DNA of 64,000 nucleotides from Acidaminobacter sp964416305 (lineage in GTDB: Bacteria; Bacillota; Clostridia; Peptostreptococcales; Acidaminobacteraceae). Location: the NCBI GenBank assembly GCA_964416305.1, contig CAYQDM010000005.1, positions 90,931 to 154,930 of the forward strand, given 5' to 3'. Shown piece by piece: positions 28,501 to 36,730 of this stretch (positions are counted from its first letter, which is position 1; the number at the start of each line of letters is the position of its first letter). Below the pieces are notes generated by a model. That model ran no database searches and was not told the origin of the DNA. It worked only from the letters and a program-made list of their open reading frames with translations. The translations under genes were made by a program, and so were the position numbers.

Positions 28501-30267
28501 ACTGTCCACCGCCTGTCCGTCGACGGTGACCTTGAGTTCGGCGGTCCGGCTGTGATTGGAGTGATCCGCCGCCTCATAGGGCAGCATGTCAAAGGACCAG
28601 TCCGGAAGGGTGAGGTCGAGGTCTGCAGCCCTGGACTCACCACCTATGACAGCGTTGAAGGTTTTCGTGATCTCGTGATTTTCTCCCCCGGCATTCACCA
28701 CGCGCTGAGTCACTTGGATCTGCCTGAGAATGATTCCCTCCGGCATGACGCTTTTTACGAAGTCCGTCAGCCTGGTTGAAACTGCCTGATCTGACATTGA
28801 CATGGCATCCAGCTGAAAGGTGTCTGTCTGCCCGGTTTCCGGCGCTCTCAGAGAGAAGTGGTACCGGGTCACAGACCCGCGGCTCTGATTGGCGTAACTC
28901 ACGGACGCCTGAACCAAGTCTGTTCTGGAGGTCACGTGAAAGTCCGCCACGGAGAACGCCGATAACAAGGCCGCCTGGGGCACGGTTTCCAAGCCAATCT
29001 GACAGGTATCCGACGCCGCAGTGGCAGGAGACTCTGAACCGGTGAGATACGTGATCGCTGTTTCAGCAGTAAAAGTAAAATTGCCCTGGCTGTCTAGGTC
29101 CGACTTGCTCACGCGGAGCGTGACCTCAGAAGTCAAGGTCGCATTTTGAGTTGAGTCAGTGCCGTTGTAAGTCTGAAAAATTTGAGGACTCATCAGGCCT
29201 TTAGCATTTTGAGCAGCCTCGCTGAGGCGCCAGGATTGGATCTCATTTCGGGTTTGATAGAGTGATTTGCCGGTGAGATTTGACATGGCCGACGCATCCA
29301 TGAGCGTCGCTGTCAGCCTGACTTTGACAGGCACCGTTTCCTGAGGCCCAAAACGGTGGGTTCCTTTATTCAGAATCTCCACTTTGAGAGCCAGCGGTGT
29401 CTGCTGCCGGTCCTGAACGTCGTCTGGCAGGGAGACCGTCTGATACCATCGGCGGTCGTTTACAAAGTGCCACAACCGTCCTTCTCCGGGCATTCCGGCG
29501 CTGGGCGTCGACAGAACCACCAGATGCGCTTCCGGTAAAAAGTTGCCGCTTCGCATGGGTGCCTCAGGGTTCGATGAGTTCAGGAGAGGAAATGGCAAAG
29601 CCCGGTCAAACCAGCTTTGAACCACCGGATCACCGGATAGCGCCGCATTGTTGAGAGCGCTGGCATAGACGCCGGATAGAGACTGCCAGGGGAGGTGAAT
29701 CCATTTCTTGAAACTCAGGGGCGTACCGCTTTCGGCATCGTTCGGGAAGCGTTGATTGGTAAAGACGTTGCCGTCCACCGAGTAGCCATGGTATCGGTAT
29801 TCACCAGGAATATTTCCATGCCGGTAATAGCCGCCCTCGACGGCTTTGAAGTCATTGTTCTGAAGGTCAAAGGGACTTCCGTAAACCAGGAGCCGAAGAT
29901 CTGTGAAAAGCTCCGGATTCAGTTTGAGTCGGCCGCTTACGCTGTTTGAAGACAGATTGATCACCGCAGGCGTGCCTGTGGGGAGTTTTGGCGCAACGCT
30001 TTCGAAAGCGGCTTCACGACCTTCATAATAAGTGTTGTCAACGTTCTGGGGGATTGAATAGGGCAACTGTCCTTCCCGGATGCTTGCAGCAAAACTTGGG
30101 GCGACTCCAAGGCTGGTGATTATGAAAAAGAGCAGCCCTAAAATGGCGGCTGCTCCCTTGAGGTATTGTCGCGACTGAACCACTTTGATCCGGAAGCGGG
30201 GGCACCCACATACCGCAAAGGTGTTCAGTTTCTCAGCAAAGTTGCCGGACGGCTTTGATAACTGCAT
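25540..30267 (-). CDS. Very large secreted protein (1575 residues), function unknown
   Basis: I do not recognise a named family over the whole length. Visible features: a basic N-terminal region of about 38 residues, a hydrophobic signal segment (AAAILGLLFFIITSLGVAP) with an AxA-type cleavage site after SFAAS, and no other membrane span. Long beta-rich Ig/PKD-like stretches occur, for example RLYWTDASYDPDH and FTVDNSAPEVEFVS near 1290-1370. A central region at about 870-1110 begins VDVLLMLSPKL, contains a short Cys cluster (CETKQVL, RYCPAADPFICYVNG, EVCTTEQVW) and could be a von Willebrand-A-like domain. The protein probably acts outside the cell or at the wall. The SLH-like gene lies 65 nt upstream on the same strand, suggesting a surface-layer-related pair. 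Confidence 0.75.
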   Translation of the reverse strand: MQLSKPSGNFAEKLNTFAVCGCPRFRIKVVQSRQYLKGAAAILGLLFFIITSLGVAPSFAASIREGQLPYSIPQNVDNTYYEGREAAFESVAPKLPTGTPAVINLSSNSVSGRLKLNPELFTDLRLLVYGSPFDLQNNDFKAVEGGYYRHGNIPGEYRYHGYSVDGNVFTNQRFPNDAESGTPLSFKKWIHLPWQSLSGVYASALNNAALSGDPVVQSWFDRALPFPLLNSSNPEAPMRSGNFLPEAHLVVLSTPSAGMPGEGRLWHFVNDRRWYQTVSLPDDVQDRQQTPLALKVEILNKGTHRFGPQETVPVKVRLTATLMDASAMSNLTGKSLYQTRNEIQSWRLSEAAQNAKGLMSPQIFQTYNGTDSTQNATLTSEVTLRVSKSDLDSQGNFTFTAETAITYLTGSESPATAASDTCQIGLETVPQAALLSAFSVADFHVTSRTDLVQASVSYANQSRGSVTRYHFSLRAPETGQTDTFQLDAMSMSDQAVSTRLTDFVKSVMPEGIILRQIQVTQRVVNAGGENHEITKTFNAVIGGESRAADLDLTLPDWSFDMLPYEAADHSNHSRTAELKVTVDGQAVDSGHFFSGQFKFSEITGLLGAANDYVKVVVEATTSDGVVSFEEHWIEVVSTQPKAQLSFSGHQKVNRKLSVVNDSPGEEDPRLAAAFPATYTFAYKAVTGSDTARRLVDVSLHEKHLLYKSPGHHRVTLTAVNSLGRQAAPAVLDLVIVQDQRPAVIFNFMKGVAIRGERVGAVLDVASTDGDLVGETVIKIYFDPETDGTYQAFVGQYTQETIADFAPQELGAYKAILEVAESYGQPTLESFITPSDTRKVTLQRELLCDNLRPVQAVDLEMPRTPEKVDVLLMLSPKLSEDQRIQAGKDRIQQANTLRLSGLDALVHVWDLGEITERMPASTTQLFGTQYPPLTLPYTQGGYSGVLQRVSVQDNGRYVDYGDYDTVETCETKQVLVGRYCPAADPFICYVNGGYVNVYETQEVCTTEQVWDSDLRWRSSYYGTYEGEISRTIEQSFDPEWLRLGASRYVVYSALPGEILPEPEAAALKKTADAQWLMGGGSAQLSTGLGAEIITAAGPAEAMTAAIELISARHEVKPYKLMLLNESLTYHTVDVETEGDGLEGEVWGLSQDAAFDNPLPVQSFIILDENSANQTVQATPPDQETPFYTMTPPQTMSSVGHFVVRRKLKDVTPKPAFDMESNTASAAFTVHRKPIASLTLKARFDILLDRYRLYWTDASYDPDHAVSDPNRGIVKHDFRIREIGGNWSYGWPATLPKGTYEADYVVWDLEGQLSDPVHFLFTVDNSAPEVEFVSVIPDPALTGQRPMVTVLPKDHEGSPLTLKVTAAHKETSHTFTQYFADLVSGKSFEFQLSEPLLNGTYTLRAEVTDDSGASEEALRLLTVRPPVILGASLLGSWNHWRGQIDRQGRPMALNPNRFLSYEMMKLELQAEGDPLGVTCRMSPELEAMVYEDPNGRVYRYEEAFGEVVEFPLRLSAAGNGLWRADYKLPLAPSTLGWTDHRLKSPYWIEFTVTWPDLVRQYRFDNIEITGNVYDLIF

Positions 30268-30332
30268 TATTTTTTACCGCCCTTAAGGGATTTGGGGGAG
30301 CCTTCCCGAACCTCGGGAATTGCAGTGTCGCC

Positions 30333-31058
30333 TCAGAGTCCGGATGAGGTTTCATTGACATCTGAAGTCGAAAGTTCGGGCGCAGCCGCTTCGGTGCAAG
30401 TTTCAGTCGTCTGCACGACAGGTTCCTCCGGCGCAGGCTGAAGCGGCGTCCTCAACCGATTCTCCTTTGTCTTTGCCAATGTTGTCAACACCTCTGCCGC
30501 GGTGACCAGTCGCTGCGGATGGTAATATCCATCATTCCCGGAGGCAATGCCTGTCCACCTAAGTGCAAGGGACGCCTGATAGCCAACTCCGCTGAAATGT
30601 TCCGCATCCTTCCAAATCAGCTGGTCTCGGTCCAGCTGTTCAGGCGTCGGCATGGCTTCATAACTGCTGTAGGTGATCATTCGATACAAGGTATCCGCCA
30701 TCTGCTCCCTCGTCATTGAATTGGAGCTTAGCACGGTTCCGGGAAGTATTGTTTTTAAAGTTCTGGAGGCATAGGTTTCAAAGTACGCACTGCTGATCAA
30801 ACCATCAGGTCCAATTCTGCGGTTCAGCATTTCCACTTCATAGAGTGACAGAATCTGAGCCTCGACCAGGACACGGACATAAGGCAGCGACCAATGGGTG
30901 GCTGGCCATACTGATGGCGCCCATGAGGCCGACACCGAAGCGCTTTCTTCCAGCGATACGTTTTGTACCCCGTTGGTTTCTGCCCCCAGTGACAGAGTGG
31001 GACTCTGGGTGAGCAGCAATGTCGCGGCAGCGGCGAGTGCAATGAGTGATTTGTGCAT
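30333..31058 (-). CDS. Secreted SLH-domain-like protein
   Basis: The 241-residue protein has a signal peptide (MHKSLIALAAAATLLLTQ) and repeats resembling S-layer homology domains. The clearest is at about 160-205 (FSGVGYQASLALRWTGIASG followed by YYHPQRLVTAAEVLTTL), with partial ones earlier (HWSLPYVRVLVEAQILS, MTREQMADTLYRM). SLH modules bind pyruvylated wall polymers in Gram-positive bacteria. The C-terminal 40 residues are Thr/Glu/Pro-rich. The ATG at 31058 has GGAGGT with a 7-nt spacer. It is probably co-transcribed with the 1575-residue secreted protein downstream. Confidence 0.8.
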   Translation of the reverse strand: MHKSLIALAAAATLLLTQSPTLSLGAETNGVQNVSLEESASVSASWAPSVWPATHWSLPYVRVLVEAQILSLYEVEMLNRRIGPDGLISSAYFETYASRTLKTILPGTVLSSNSMTREQMADTLYRMITYSSYEAMPTPEQLDRDQLIWKDAEHFSGVGYQASLALRWTGIASGNDGYYHPQRLVTAAEVLTTLAKTKENRLRTPLQPAPEEPVVQTTETCTEAAAPELSTSDVNETSSGL

Positions 31059-31102
31059 GAAACCGACCTCCATTGAATTGGTTAATTTTTACATCTAGAA
31101 GC

Positions 31103-31131
31103 ATTGTCTCATGAACCCATTAAAATGTCAA
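31103..31131 (-). promoter_or_regulatory. Sigma-A promoter of the SLH-like gene
   Basis: Minus strand: perfect TTGACA, 17 bp, GACAAT. The -10 is 45 nt upstream of the ATG. Confidence 0.58.
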
Positions 31132-31240
31132 TATATGTAATTTGATTTATTATTTGTCAGATAGGTGCGGGGTGATGTCTATGGCTAAAGCCTATTGGGC
31201 CCGCCTTCCACCTTGACTCCCACACTCAAACCCGCCACAT

Positions 31241-31282
31241 AAAAAAACCGCCGCAAACCAGGGGAAGCCAGTCTGCAGCGGT
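31241..31282 (-). terminator. Intrinsic terminator of fhs
   Basis: Minus strand: AACCGCTGCAGAC pairs with GTTTGCGGCGGTT (two G-U pairs) and is followed by a run of seven T. It lies 62 nt after the fhs stop. Confidence 0.85.
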
Positions 31283-31344
31283 TGATAACATTATGGAGTT
31301 TTCGATTGGCGGACAGCCTTTAAGAGACCATCCCCACTCAGGAT

Positions 31345-33015
31345 TTAGAACAAGCCTACAATTTCTCCGCTTTCGAGAATGTCGATGTGGTTCGCGGATG
31401 GCACTTTAGGCAGACCAGGCATTCTCATGATCTCCCCCGCAAGGGCTACCAGGAAGCCCGCGCCTACGGACGCCTTGACTTCGCGCACCGTAATCTTGAA
31501 GCCGCTTGGTCTTCCAAGCTTTGTTGGGTCATCTGTCAGTGAGTACTGGGTTTTAGCCATACAGATTGGGAGGTGGCCTACGCCGTCTTCTTCAAACTTC
31601 TTAATATCCTTAAGCGCTTTCGATGTAAACTCCACACCGTCTGCTCCGTAGATTTCCTTAGCGATCTTTTCGATCTTTTCAACTGCTGACAGGCTCAGAT
31701 CATACAGAGGCGCGTATGCCGCTTTGCCGCTCTCTGCCACTTCGACGACTTTCTTCGCCAGCTCTACGCCGCCGTCTCCGCCTTTTGCCCAAACTTCGGA
31801 CAGAACGACATTGACGCCGAGCTCATTGCAGCGGTCTTCGACGAATTTCAGCTCTGCCGGCGTATCCAGTGGGAATGCGTTGATCGCGACAACCGCAGGC
31901 ACACCGTGCTTCTGAACGTTTTCGATCTGCTTCTCGAGGTTCGCGAAGCCTTTTGCCAGCGCTTCGAGGTTTTCTGTATTCAGGTCTGCCTTCTTCACGC
32001 CGCCGTGGTTCTTCAGCGCGCGCACCGTTGCGACGATGACTGCCGCTGCCGGCTTAAGGCCAGCTTGACGGCACTTGATGTTGAAGAACTTCTCTGCGCC
32101 AAGGTCAGCACCGAAGCCAGCTTCCGTGACCACATAATCCGCGAGCTTGAGCGCCATCTTCGTTGCCACAACTGAGTTACAGCCGTGTGCGATGTTCGCG
32201 AACGGTCCGCCGTGGATCAGGGCAGGCGTGTTCTCAAGAGTTTGGACCAGGTTTGGCATGAGGGCATCCTTCAAAAGGAGTGCCATGGAACCCGTCGCTT
32301 CAAGCTGAGCCGCTGTGACAGGCTTGTTGTCCTTGGAGTAAGCCACGATCATTTTGGACAGTCTTTCTTTGAGGTCCTTCATGCTCGTTGAGAGGCAAAG
32401 GATCGCCATGATCTCTGAGGCAACCGCGATGTCGAAGCCGTCCTGACGAACCACGCCGTCACCTTTGTTGCCAAGGCCTACAATTGTATTTCTCAGCGCG
32501 CGGTCGTTCATGTCGATAGCGCGTCTCCAGAGGATGCGCTTCTCATCAATGTTCAGCGCGTTGCCCTGGTGGAGATGGTTGTCAATCAGTGCCGCCAGCA
32601 GGTTGTTTGCTGTGGTGACTGCGTGAATGTCGCCTGTAAAGTGAAGGTTGATGTCTTCCATAGGAACGACCTGAGCGTATCCGCCGCCAGCCGCGCCGCC
32701 TTTGACGCCGAAGCATGGACCAAGGGATGGCTCACGAAGCGCTGTGAAGGTCGCTTTGCCAATTTTGTTCAGACCCATGCTGAGACCGACGTTGGTTGTC
32801 GTTTTGCCTTCGCCTGCTGCAGTCGGGTTGATTGCCGTCACGAGGATCAATTTGCCGTCCGGCTTGTCAGCCATACGGTCCATGACATCCAGGTGGATCT
32901 TCGCTTTGTAGTTGCCATAGAGTTCGAGGTCGTTCTCGGAAAGTCCGACTTTGGCGGCAACTTCCTTGATGTGAATCATTTGTGCTTCCTGTGCAATTTG
33001 AACGTCTGTTTTCAT
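31345..33015 (-). CDS. fhs: Formate-tetrahydrofolate ligase
   Basis: Fhs makes 10-formyl-THF from formate, THF and ATP; in anaerobes it serves the methyl branch of acetyl-CoA synthesis, purine degradation and glycine metabolism. The 556-residue product has the ATP-binding loop TAINPTAAGEGKTTTNVGLS, LREPSLGPCFGVKGGAAGGG, and GGPFANIAHGCNSVVAT. The ATG at 33015 has AAGGAGG upstream; an in-frame extension to 33105 is not family-like. It stands alone with its own terminator. The other folate-pathway genes are not in the window. Confidence 0.97.
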   Translation of the reverse strand: MKTDVQIAQEAQMIHIKEVAAKVGLSENDLELYGNYKAKIHLDVMDRMADKPDGKLILVTAINPTAAGEGKTTTNVGLSMGLNKIGKATFTALREPSLGPCFGVKGGAAGGGYAQVVPMEDINLHFTGDIHAVTTANNLLAALIDNHLHQGNALNIDEKRILWRRAIDMNDRALRNTIVGLGNKGDGVVRQDGFDIAVASEIMAILCLSTSMKDLKERLSKMIVAYSKDNKPVTAAQLEATGSMALLLKDALMPNLVQTLENTPALIHGGPFANIAHGCNSVVATKMALKLADYVVTEAGFGADLGAEKFFNIKCRQAGLKPAAAVIVATVRALKNHGGVKKADLNTENLEALAKGFANLEKQIENVQKHGVPAVVAINAFPLDTPAELKFVEDRCNELGVNVVLSEVWAKGGDGGVELAKKVVEVAESGKAAYAPLYDLSLSAVEKIEKIAKEIYGADGVEFTSKALKDIKKFEEDGVGHLPICMAKTQYSLTDDPTKLGRPSGFKITVREVKASVGAGFLVALAGEIMRMPGLPKVPSANHIDILESGEIVGLF

Positions 33016-33265
33016 GTTGCAGATGGCCTCCTTAAAATGTTTTAAGATTGAGTTCCAAGTAAATACCTGACCTAAATTTCGTTGACCTGTAACTGCGTAA
33101 ACCAAAACAAATTGCTATAATTTGAGACACATTCACTAAGGCTGTCTTTTGCTCTGTTTGTTTTTATCAATATATCATAGGATTATAAAATTTTCAAATA
33201 TATTTTTACATTTATTAAAATAATTTAGATTCGTTGAACAATAGGTAAAATTTGACCATTACTAA

Positions 33266-33877
33266 CTAAAAAATTGATGACTCAGAATAACCCATTTCAA
33301 CGCGTACCTTTCGAGCGTTTTCTGTCGAGGTCAAACGTTCAAGCAATCGAAATGCCACTTCAACCGCCGTTGAGGGACACGAAGAGGTGATCACCTTGCC
33401 ATCCTCCACCAGCCTGAGATCACGTTCGACTTTGGTCCCCATAGCCTCCAGCTGCGCCTGCCAGCGACCGTCCTCCAAATGATAGGTCGTCGATTTTAAA
33501 CCACTGAGCACACCGCTTTTCGCTATGGGAAGCGCGCCCACACACACAGCTGCAATCCACTTGTCATGGCTGGCGAAGTGCCGAATCAGCGAAAGCGTCC
33601 GTTCATCATAGCCATCCTCATAAAATCCAGCCCTCTGAAATCCTCCCGGCATGGCCAAGGCGGCAAATTCGTCCAGAACCAGGTCTTCCAGCTGTTTTTC
33701 CGGCTGAACAATGAAATTCCAGGTACACTTCAAAAGCGGCCTGATCCCAGCCGTAACCAAAGGTGTCCGCTTATCACCCACCACCTGGTTCCATCCGAAG
33801 ACGTCCGTAAACGCACTGGCTTCTAGGGCTTCAAAGCCGTTTGGCAAAAATAGCAACACCTTTTGCGCATCCTCCAA
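33266..33877 (-). CDS. DJ-1/PfpI family protein
   Basis: The product is about 203 residues long and has the DJ-1/PfpI fold: VLLFLPNGFEALEASAF with the acidic residue before the nucleophile, and the nucleophile elbow AAVCVGALPIAKSGVL with Cys at about 114. C-terminal strands include VITSSCPSTAVEVAF. Members are chaperones, glyoxalase-like or amidases; the specific role is unknown. The start is uncertain: a TTG at 33877 has GGGGAG at 8-nt spacing, while a GTG two codons upstream lies too close to it. Confidence 0.86.
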   Translation of the reverse strand: MEDAQKVLLFLPNGFEALEASAFTDVFGWNQVVGDKRTPLVTAGIRPLLKCTWNFIVQPEKQLEDLVLDEFAALAMPGGFQRAGFYEDGYDERTLSLIRHFASHDKWIAAVCVGALPIAKSGVLSGLKSTTYHLEDGRWQAQLEAMGTKVERDLRLVEDGKVITSSCPSTAVEVAFRLLERLTSTENARKVRVEMGYSESSIF

Positions 33878-34093
33878 GTCCACATCTCCCCTTTCTATGC
33901 CTTTGGTTTCTCCGTCACTAATTGATACCCCAAAAGCCCCTTAAAGTAGCACGCACTTTTCGAAATCTCCCGAAACATCCCTCAGTAAATCTGATATTAT
34001 TAAGGAAAGTAAACGAGCGGCGTTAGGTTTAAATCCGCCGACTGCCCCACCCGTGCTGACAACAATCCGAAAAAATTACAGCGAGGTGTTCCT

Positions 34094-35173
34094 ATGACTC
34101 AAATAAACGCGACCACAGATCCGACTTTGAAGCTCCCGCTCTGCCTGATCGGTTTCGGCAGTGCCGGCCAGGCCTTCTGCCGGATGCTTCTTGAGCAGCA
34201 CGACCAGGTGAAGTCCAACTTTGGCATTGACCTTCAAGTGGTTGCCATTGCGACCCGGTCTAAAGGCACGCTCTTTGACCCAGCCGGCTTGAATTTGAGG
34301 GAAGTTTTAGCCGATGGTTTCGGGTCCAAACGCCTTTCCCATCGGCAAACCGCTTTTTCAGACGTCGATCCTTTAACTCTGATCCGCCAGTGCGGCGCAA
34401 AGGTCATGATCGAGCTCAGCACGTTGTCGGTCCAAGATGGGCAGCCGGCCATCTCCCACATTGAGGCCGCCTTTGACAGCGGCATGCATGTCATCACAGG
34501 CAACAAGGGCCCTCTCGCCTGGGCTTACTCAAGGCTCAAACAAACCGCAGAGTTAAAAGGACTGGAATTCCTGCATGAAACCACTGTCATGGATGGCGCC
34601 CCGGTATTCAATCTGGCGAAGGAGACGCTCCCAGGCTGCAAAATTCTGGGCTTCAAGGGCATCCTAAACTCCACCACCAATTTTGTTCTGGAGCGCATGG
34701 AGGCTGGGGATGACTACGCCGAGGCCCTGCAGGAGGCACAGCGACAAGGCTTTGCCGAAGCTGACCCTTCACTGGATATCGACGGATGGGACGCCGCCGC
34801 CAAAACCAGCGCACTGATCAACGTCCTGATGCAAGGTGCGACAACGCCTCTGACCATTGACAGAACCGGCATTGCAGACATCACACTTGAAGACATCACA
34901 GCAGCACGGGATCGCGGCGGAAAGCTCAAGCTGATTTGCGAAGGTTTCCTGGAAGACGGAGTCGCAAAAGGCCGTGTCGAACCCGTCATTGTCAGCAGCC
35001 GGGATCTGTTCAGCACCATAGACGCCACCACGTCCATTTTATGCCTCCATACAGATCTCATGGGGGAAATCTGCATGGTGGAGCGTCATCCGGAAATCCA
35101 GCAAACCGCTTACGGAATCTTCAGCGATACCTTGACATTGGTCCAGCGACTGACCAAAACCAACCGGTTATAA
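34094..35173 (+). CDS. Homoserine dehydrogenase family protein
   Basis: The family reduces aspartate semialdehyde to homoserine for Thr and Met synthesis. The 359-residue protein has an N-terminal Rossmann motif (LIGFGSAGQAF), VITGNKGPLAWAY, and the catalytic-domain signature NSTTNFVLERM followed by GFAEADPSLDIDGWDAAAK. It lacks the C-terminal ACT domain, so feedback control by that domain is absent. The ATG at 34094 has GAGGTG upstream. Neighbouring Thr/Met genes are absent, so its use in another pathway cannot be excluded. The codons at about 34309 include a 12-mer-like GCCGATGGTTTC. Confidence 0.88.
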   Translation: MTQINATTDPTLKLPLCLIGFGSAGQAFCRMLLEQHDQVKSNFGIDLQVVAIATRSKGTLFDPAGLNLREVLADGFGSKRLSHRQTAFSDVDPLTLIRQCGAKVMIELSTLSVQDGQPAISHIEAAFDSGMHVITGNKGPLAWAYSRLKQTAELKGLEFLHETTVMDGAPVFNLAKETLPGCKILGFKGILNSTTNFVLERMEAGDDYAEALQEAQRQGFAEADPSLDIDGWDAAAKTSALINVLMQGATTPLTIDRTGIADITLEDITAARDRGGKLKLICEGFLEDGVAKGRVEPVIVSSRDLFSTIDATTSILCLHTDLMGEICMVERHPEIQQTAYGIFSDTLTLVQRLTKTNRL

Positions 35174-35233
35174 ACGACTGTAAAGTCACAGCGTCAAAAA
35201 CGCGTCAAATATCTGAAAATTGGAGGTCTTATC

Positions 35234-35800
35234 ATGTCCATCAATATTCGCCCACTTACACCCGATCTTGCCCAAACTTTTATCGACTACATGAGCGGCG
35301 ACATGTTCGCCCACAGCCCCAACTGGTCGGGCTGCTTCTGCCGCTTCTACCACACTGACTTCGACATGGACACCTGGATTGCCAGAGCACCGGAATTGAA
35401 CAAGAACGACTCACTGGCCGCCATCCAGGCCGGCGACATGAAGGGCTATCTGGCCTTTGATGGTGACAAATGTGTGGGATGGTGCAATGCCAACACCTTG
35501 TCTGCTTATAAGCGGATGAAGTCTTTGTGGCCAGAAAATGAAGACCCGGATCAGCTTGGCGCTACCCTGTGCTTCGTCATCCACCCGGATTATCGAGGCA
35601 AAGGGCTCGCCCGAAAAATGCTGAGTACGGCAGTTGAAGCCTTTAAGCGCGCCGGCATGAAGGGCGTGCTCGCTTTTCCGGTCAAATCAGAAACAGAACC
35701 CATGAAAAATTACCGCGGAACCCTGAATATGTACCTTGAGCTTGGCTATAGGGATCTTGGCCTGGTGGACGGCACGAGGGTGTTTAGGCTGGATTTTTGA
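35234..35800 (+). CDS. GNAT family N-acetyltransferase
   Basis: The 188-residue protein has the acetyl-CoA-binding motif A of GNAT enzymes (FVIHPDYRGKGLARKML) and the downstream alpha-helix and beta-strand pattern. An N-terminal aromatic-rich segment (NWSGCFCRFYH) precedes the core and is typical of one uncharacterised clostridial GNAT subgroup. The substrate is unknown. The ATG has GGAGG upstream. It probably follows homoserine dehydrogenase in one transcript (60-nt gap) and ends at a strong bidirectional terminator. Confidence 0.88.
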   Translation: MSINIRPLTPDLAQTFIDYMSGDMFAHSPNWSGCFCRFYHTDFDMDTWIARAPELNKNDSLAAIQAGDMKGYLAFDGDKCVGWCNANTLSAYKRMKSLWPENEDPDQLGATLCFVIHPDYRGKGLARKMLSTAVEAFKRAGMKGVLAFPVKSETEPMKNYRGTLNMYLELGYRDLGLVDGTRVFRLDF

Positions 35801-35803
35801 AAT

Positions 35804-35857
35804 AAAAACAGGGATGAAATTGGCGTTTTTTCAACCAATTTCATCCCTGTTTTTTTA
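35804..35857. terminator. Strong bidirectional terminator
   Basis: AAAAACAGGGATGAAATTGG pairs perfectly with its complement across an 11-nt loop, with T-runs on both sides. It separates the convergent GNAT (+) and CPBP protease (-) genes. Confidence 0.93.
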
Positions 35858-35860
35858 CCC

Positions 35861-36730
35861 TCACCCCTGCAGCCACACAATCAAATTGCTGACCATGTGC
35901 CCCAGCACCACAATGGTAAAGTTCCCGGTTTTCAAATAGATGCCCCCAAGGAGCACGCCCAGCAAAAAAGCGTGAATGCCCTGCAGCATATTCAGGTGCA
36001 CCAGCGCGAACAGCGCAGCTGAAAAAACGACCGCGTACGCGGGGGAAAATCCCTTAAAGAGGATCCCCCTGAGCAGGACGCCCCTGAACAGGAACTCTTC
36101 AAACACAGGCGCCAGGATCAGCACGTAAAATCCAGCTGCGATCGGCGACTGCATCAGAAACTCAAACGCCTCGAGCATTGCCTCATTTTCTGGAAAGATT
36201 GAGAGCAGCCAGACTCCCAGCGTCGCATCGTAGAGCAGTCTGAAACCGGCGATTATGACTATTGCCAGGGCAGCTTCGGCAAACCATCGGGAAATGGGTT
36301 TCGACTGTGACGGGGCCACTTCTGACACAACCAGTCCTTCGTCTTTGCCCAAACCTTCACCTTCAACCCAGGTCCCGCCTCCACGTCTGCCTTCTCGCCC
36401 ATTCTCACGGCCGCGCGTCGCCGCCCCGGAGCGCTCCGGCAGATATCTGTCGCCAGCCATGACACTGAGCATGATGATCAGTCGAAAAAGGAGGTAGCCG
36501 CCCACATAGACCATGGACGCCCGCGCCGGCCACGCCTTCAACCGCTCTGAAAGCTCCAGCACCGGCAGCATCAGCACAATTTCCAAAATGGTCAGTCCTA
36601 TCACGAAGGTCAGCGCCGTCAGCCCAGTCATGGGCAGTGTCGGCGGTCCCTCTGTGAACAGGAGGCGAAGCTTGTCCTTCATTGCCCGCTTAGAAGTACG
36701 GCCCATCAGATCTCCCATAAATTTTCTCAT
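35861..36730 (-). CDS. CPBP family intramembrane metalloprotease
   Basis: The 289-residue membrane protein carries the CPBP (CAAX protease and bacteriocin-processing) motifs: FEEFLFRGVLLRG (EExxxR), ALFALVHLN (FxxxH) and a third conserved site near HMVSN. About six or seven membrane spans are visible. A hydrophilic Gly/Arg/Glu-rich insert of about 45 residues (100-145) separates the N-terminal helices from the core and is unlike family norms. The ATG overlaps the stop of the glycosyltransferase gene by 4 nt, so it is the last gene of the Gtr-like operon. Confidence 0.9.
   Translation of the reverse strand: MRKFMGDLMGRTSKRAMKDKLRLLFTEGPPTLPMTGLTALTFVIGLTILEIVLMLPVLELSERLKAWPARASMVYVGGYLLFRLIIMLSVMAGDRYLPERSGAATRGRENGREGRRGGGTWVEGEGLGKDEGLVVSEVAPSQSKPISRWFAEAALAIVIIAGFRLLYDATLGVWLLSIFPENEAMLEAFEFLMQSPIAAGFYVLILAPVFEEFLFRGVLLRGILFKGFSPAYAVVFSAALFALVHLNMLQGIHAFLLGVLLGGIYLKTGNFTIVVLGHMVSNLIVWLQG

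Noticed and set aside
34000..34090. Riboswitch-like stretch before homoserine dehydrogenase (GACTGCCCCACCC resembles part of a cobalamin element)
   Set aside because: Other conserved cobalamin or SAM riboswitch blocks are missing and no convincing fold is seen.
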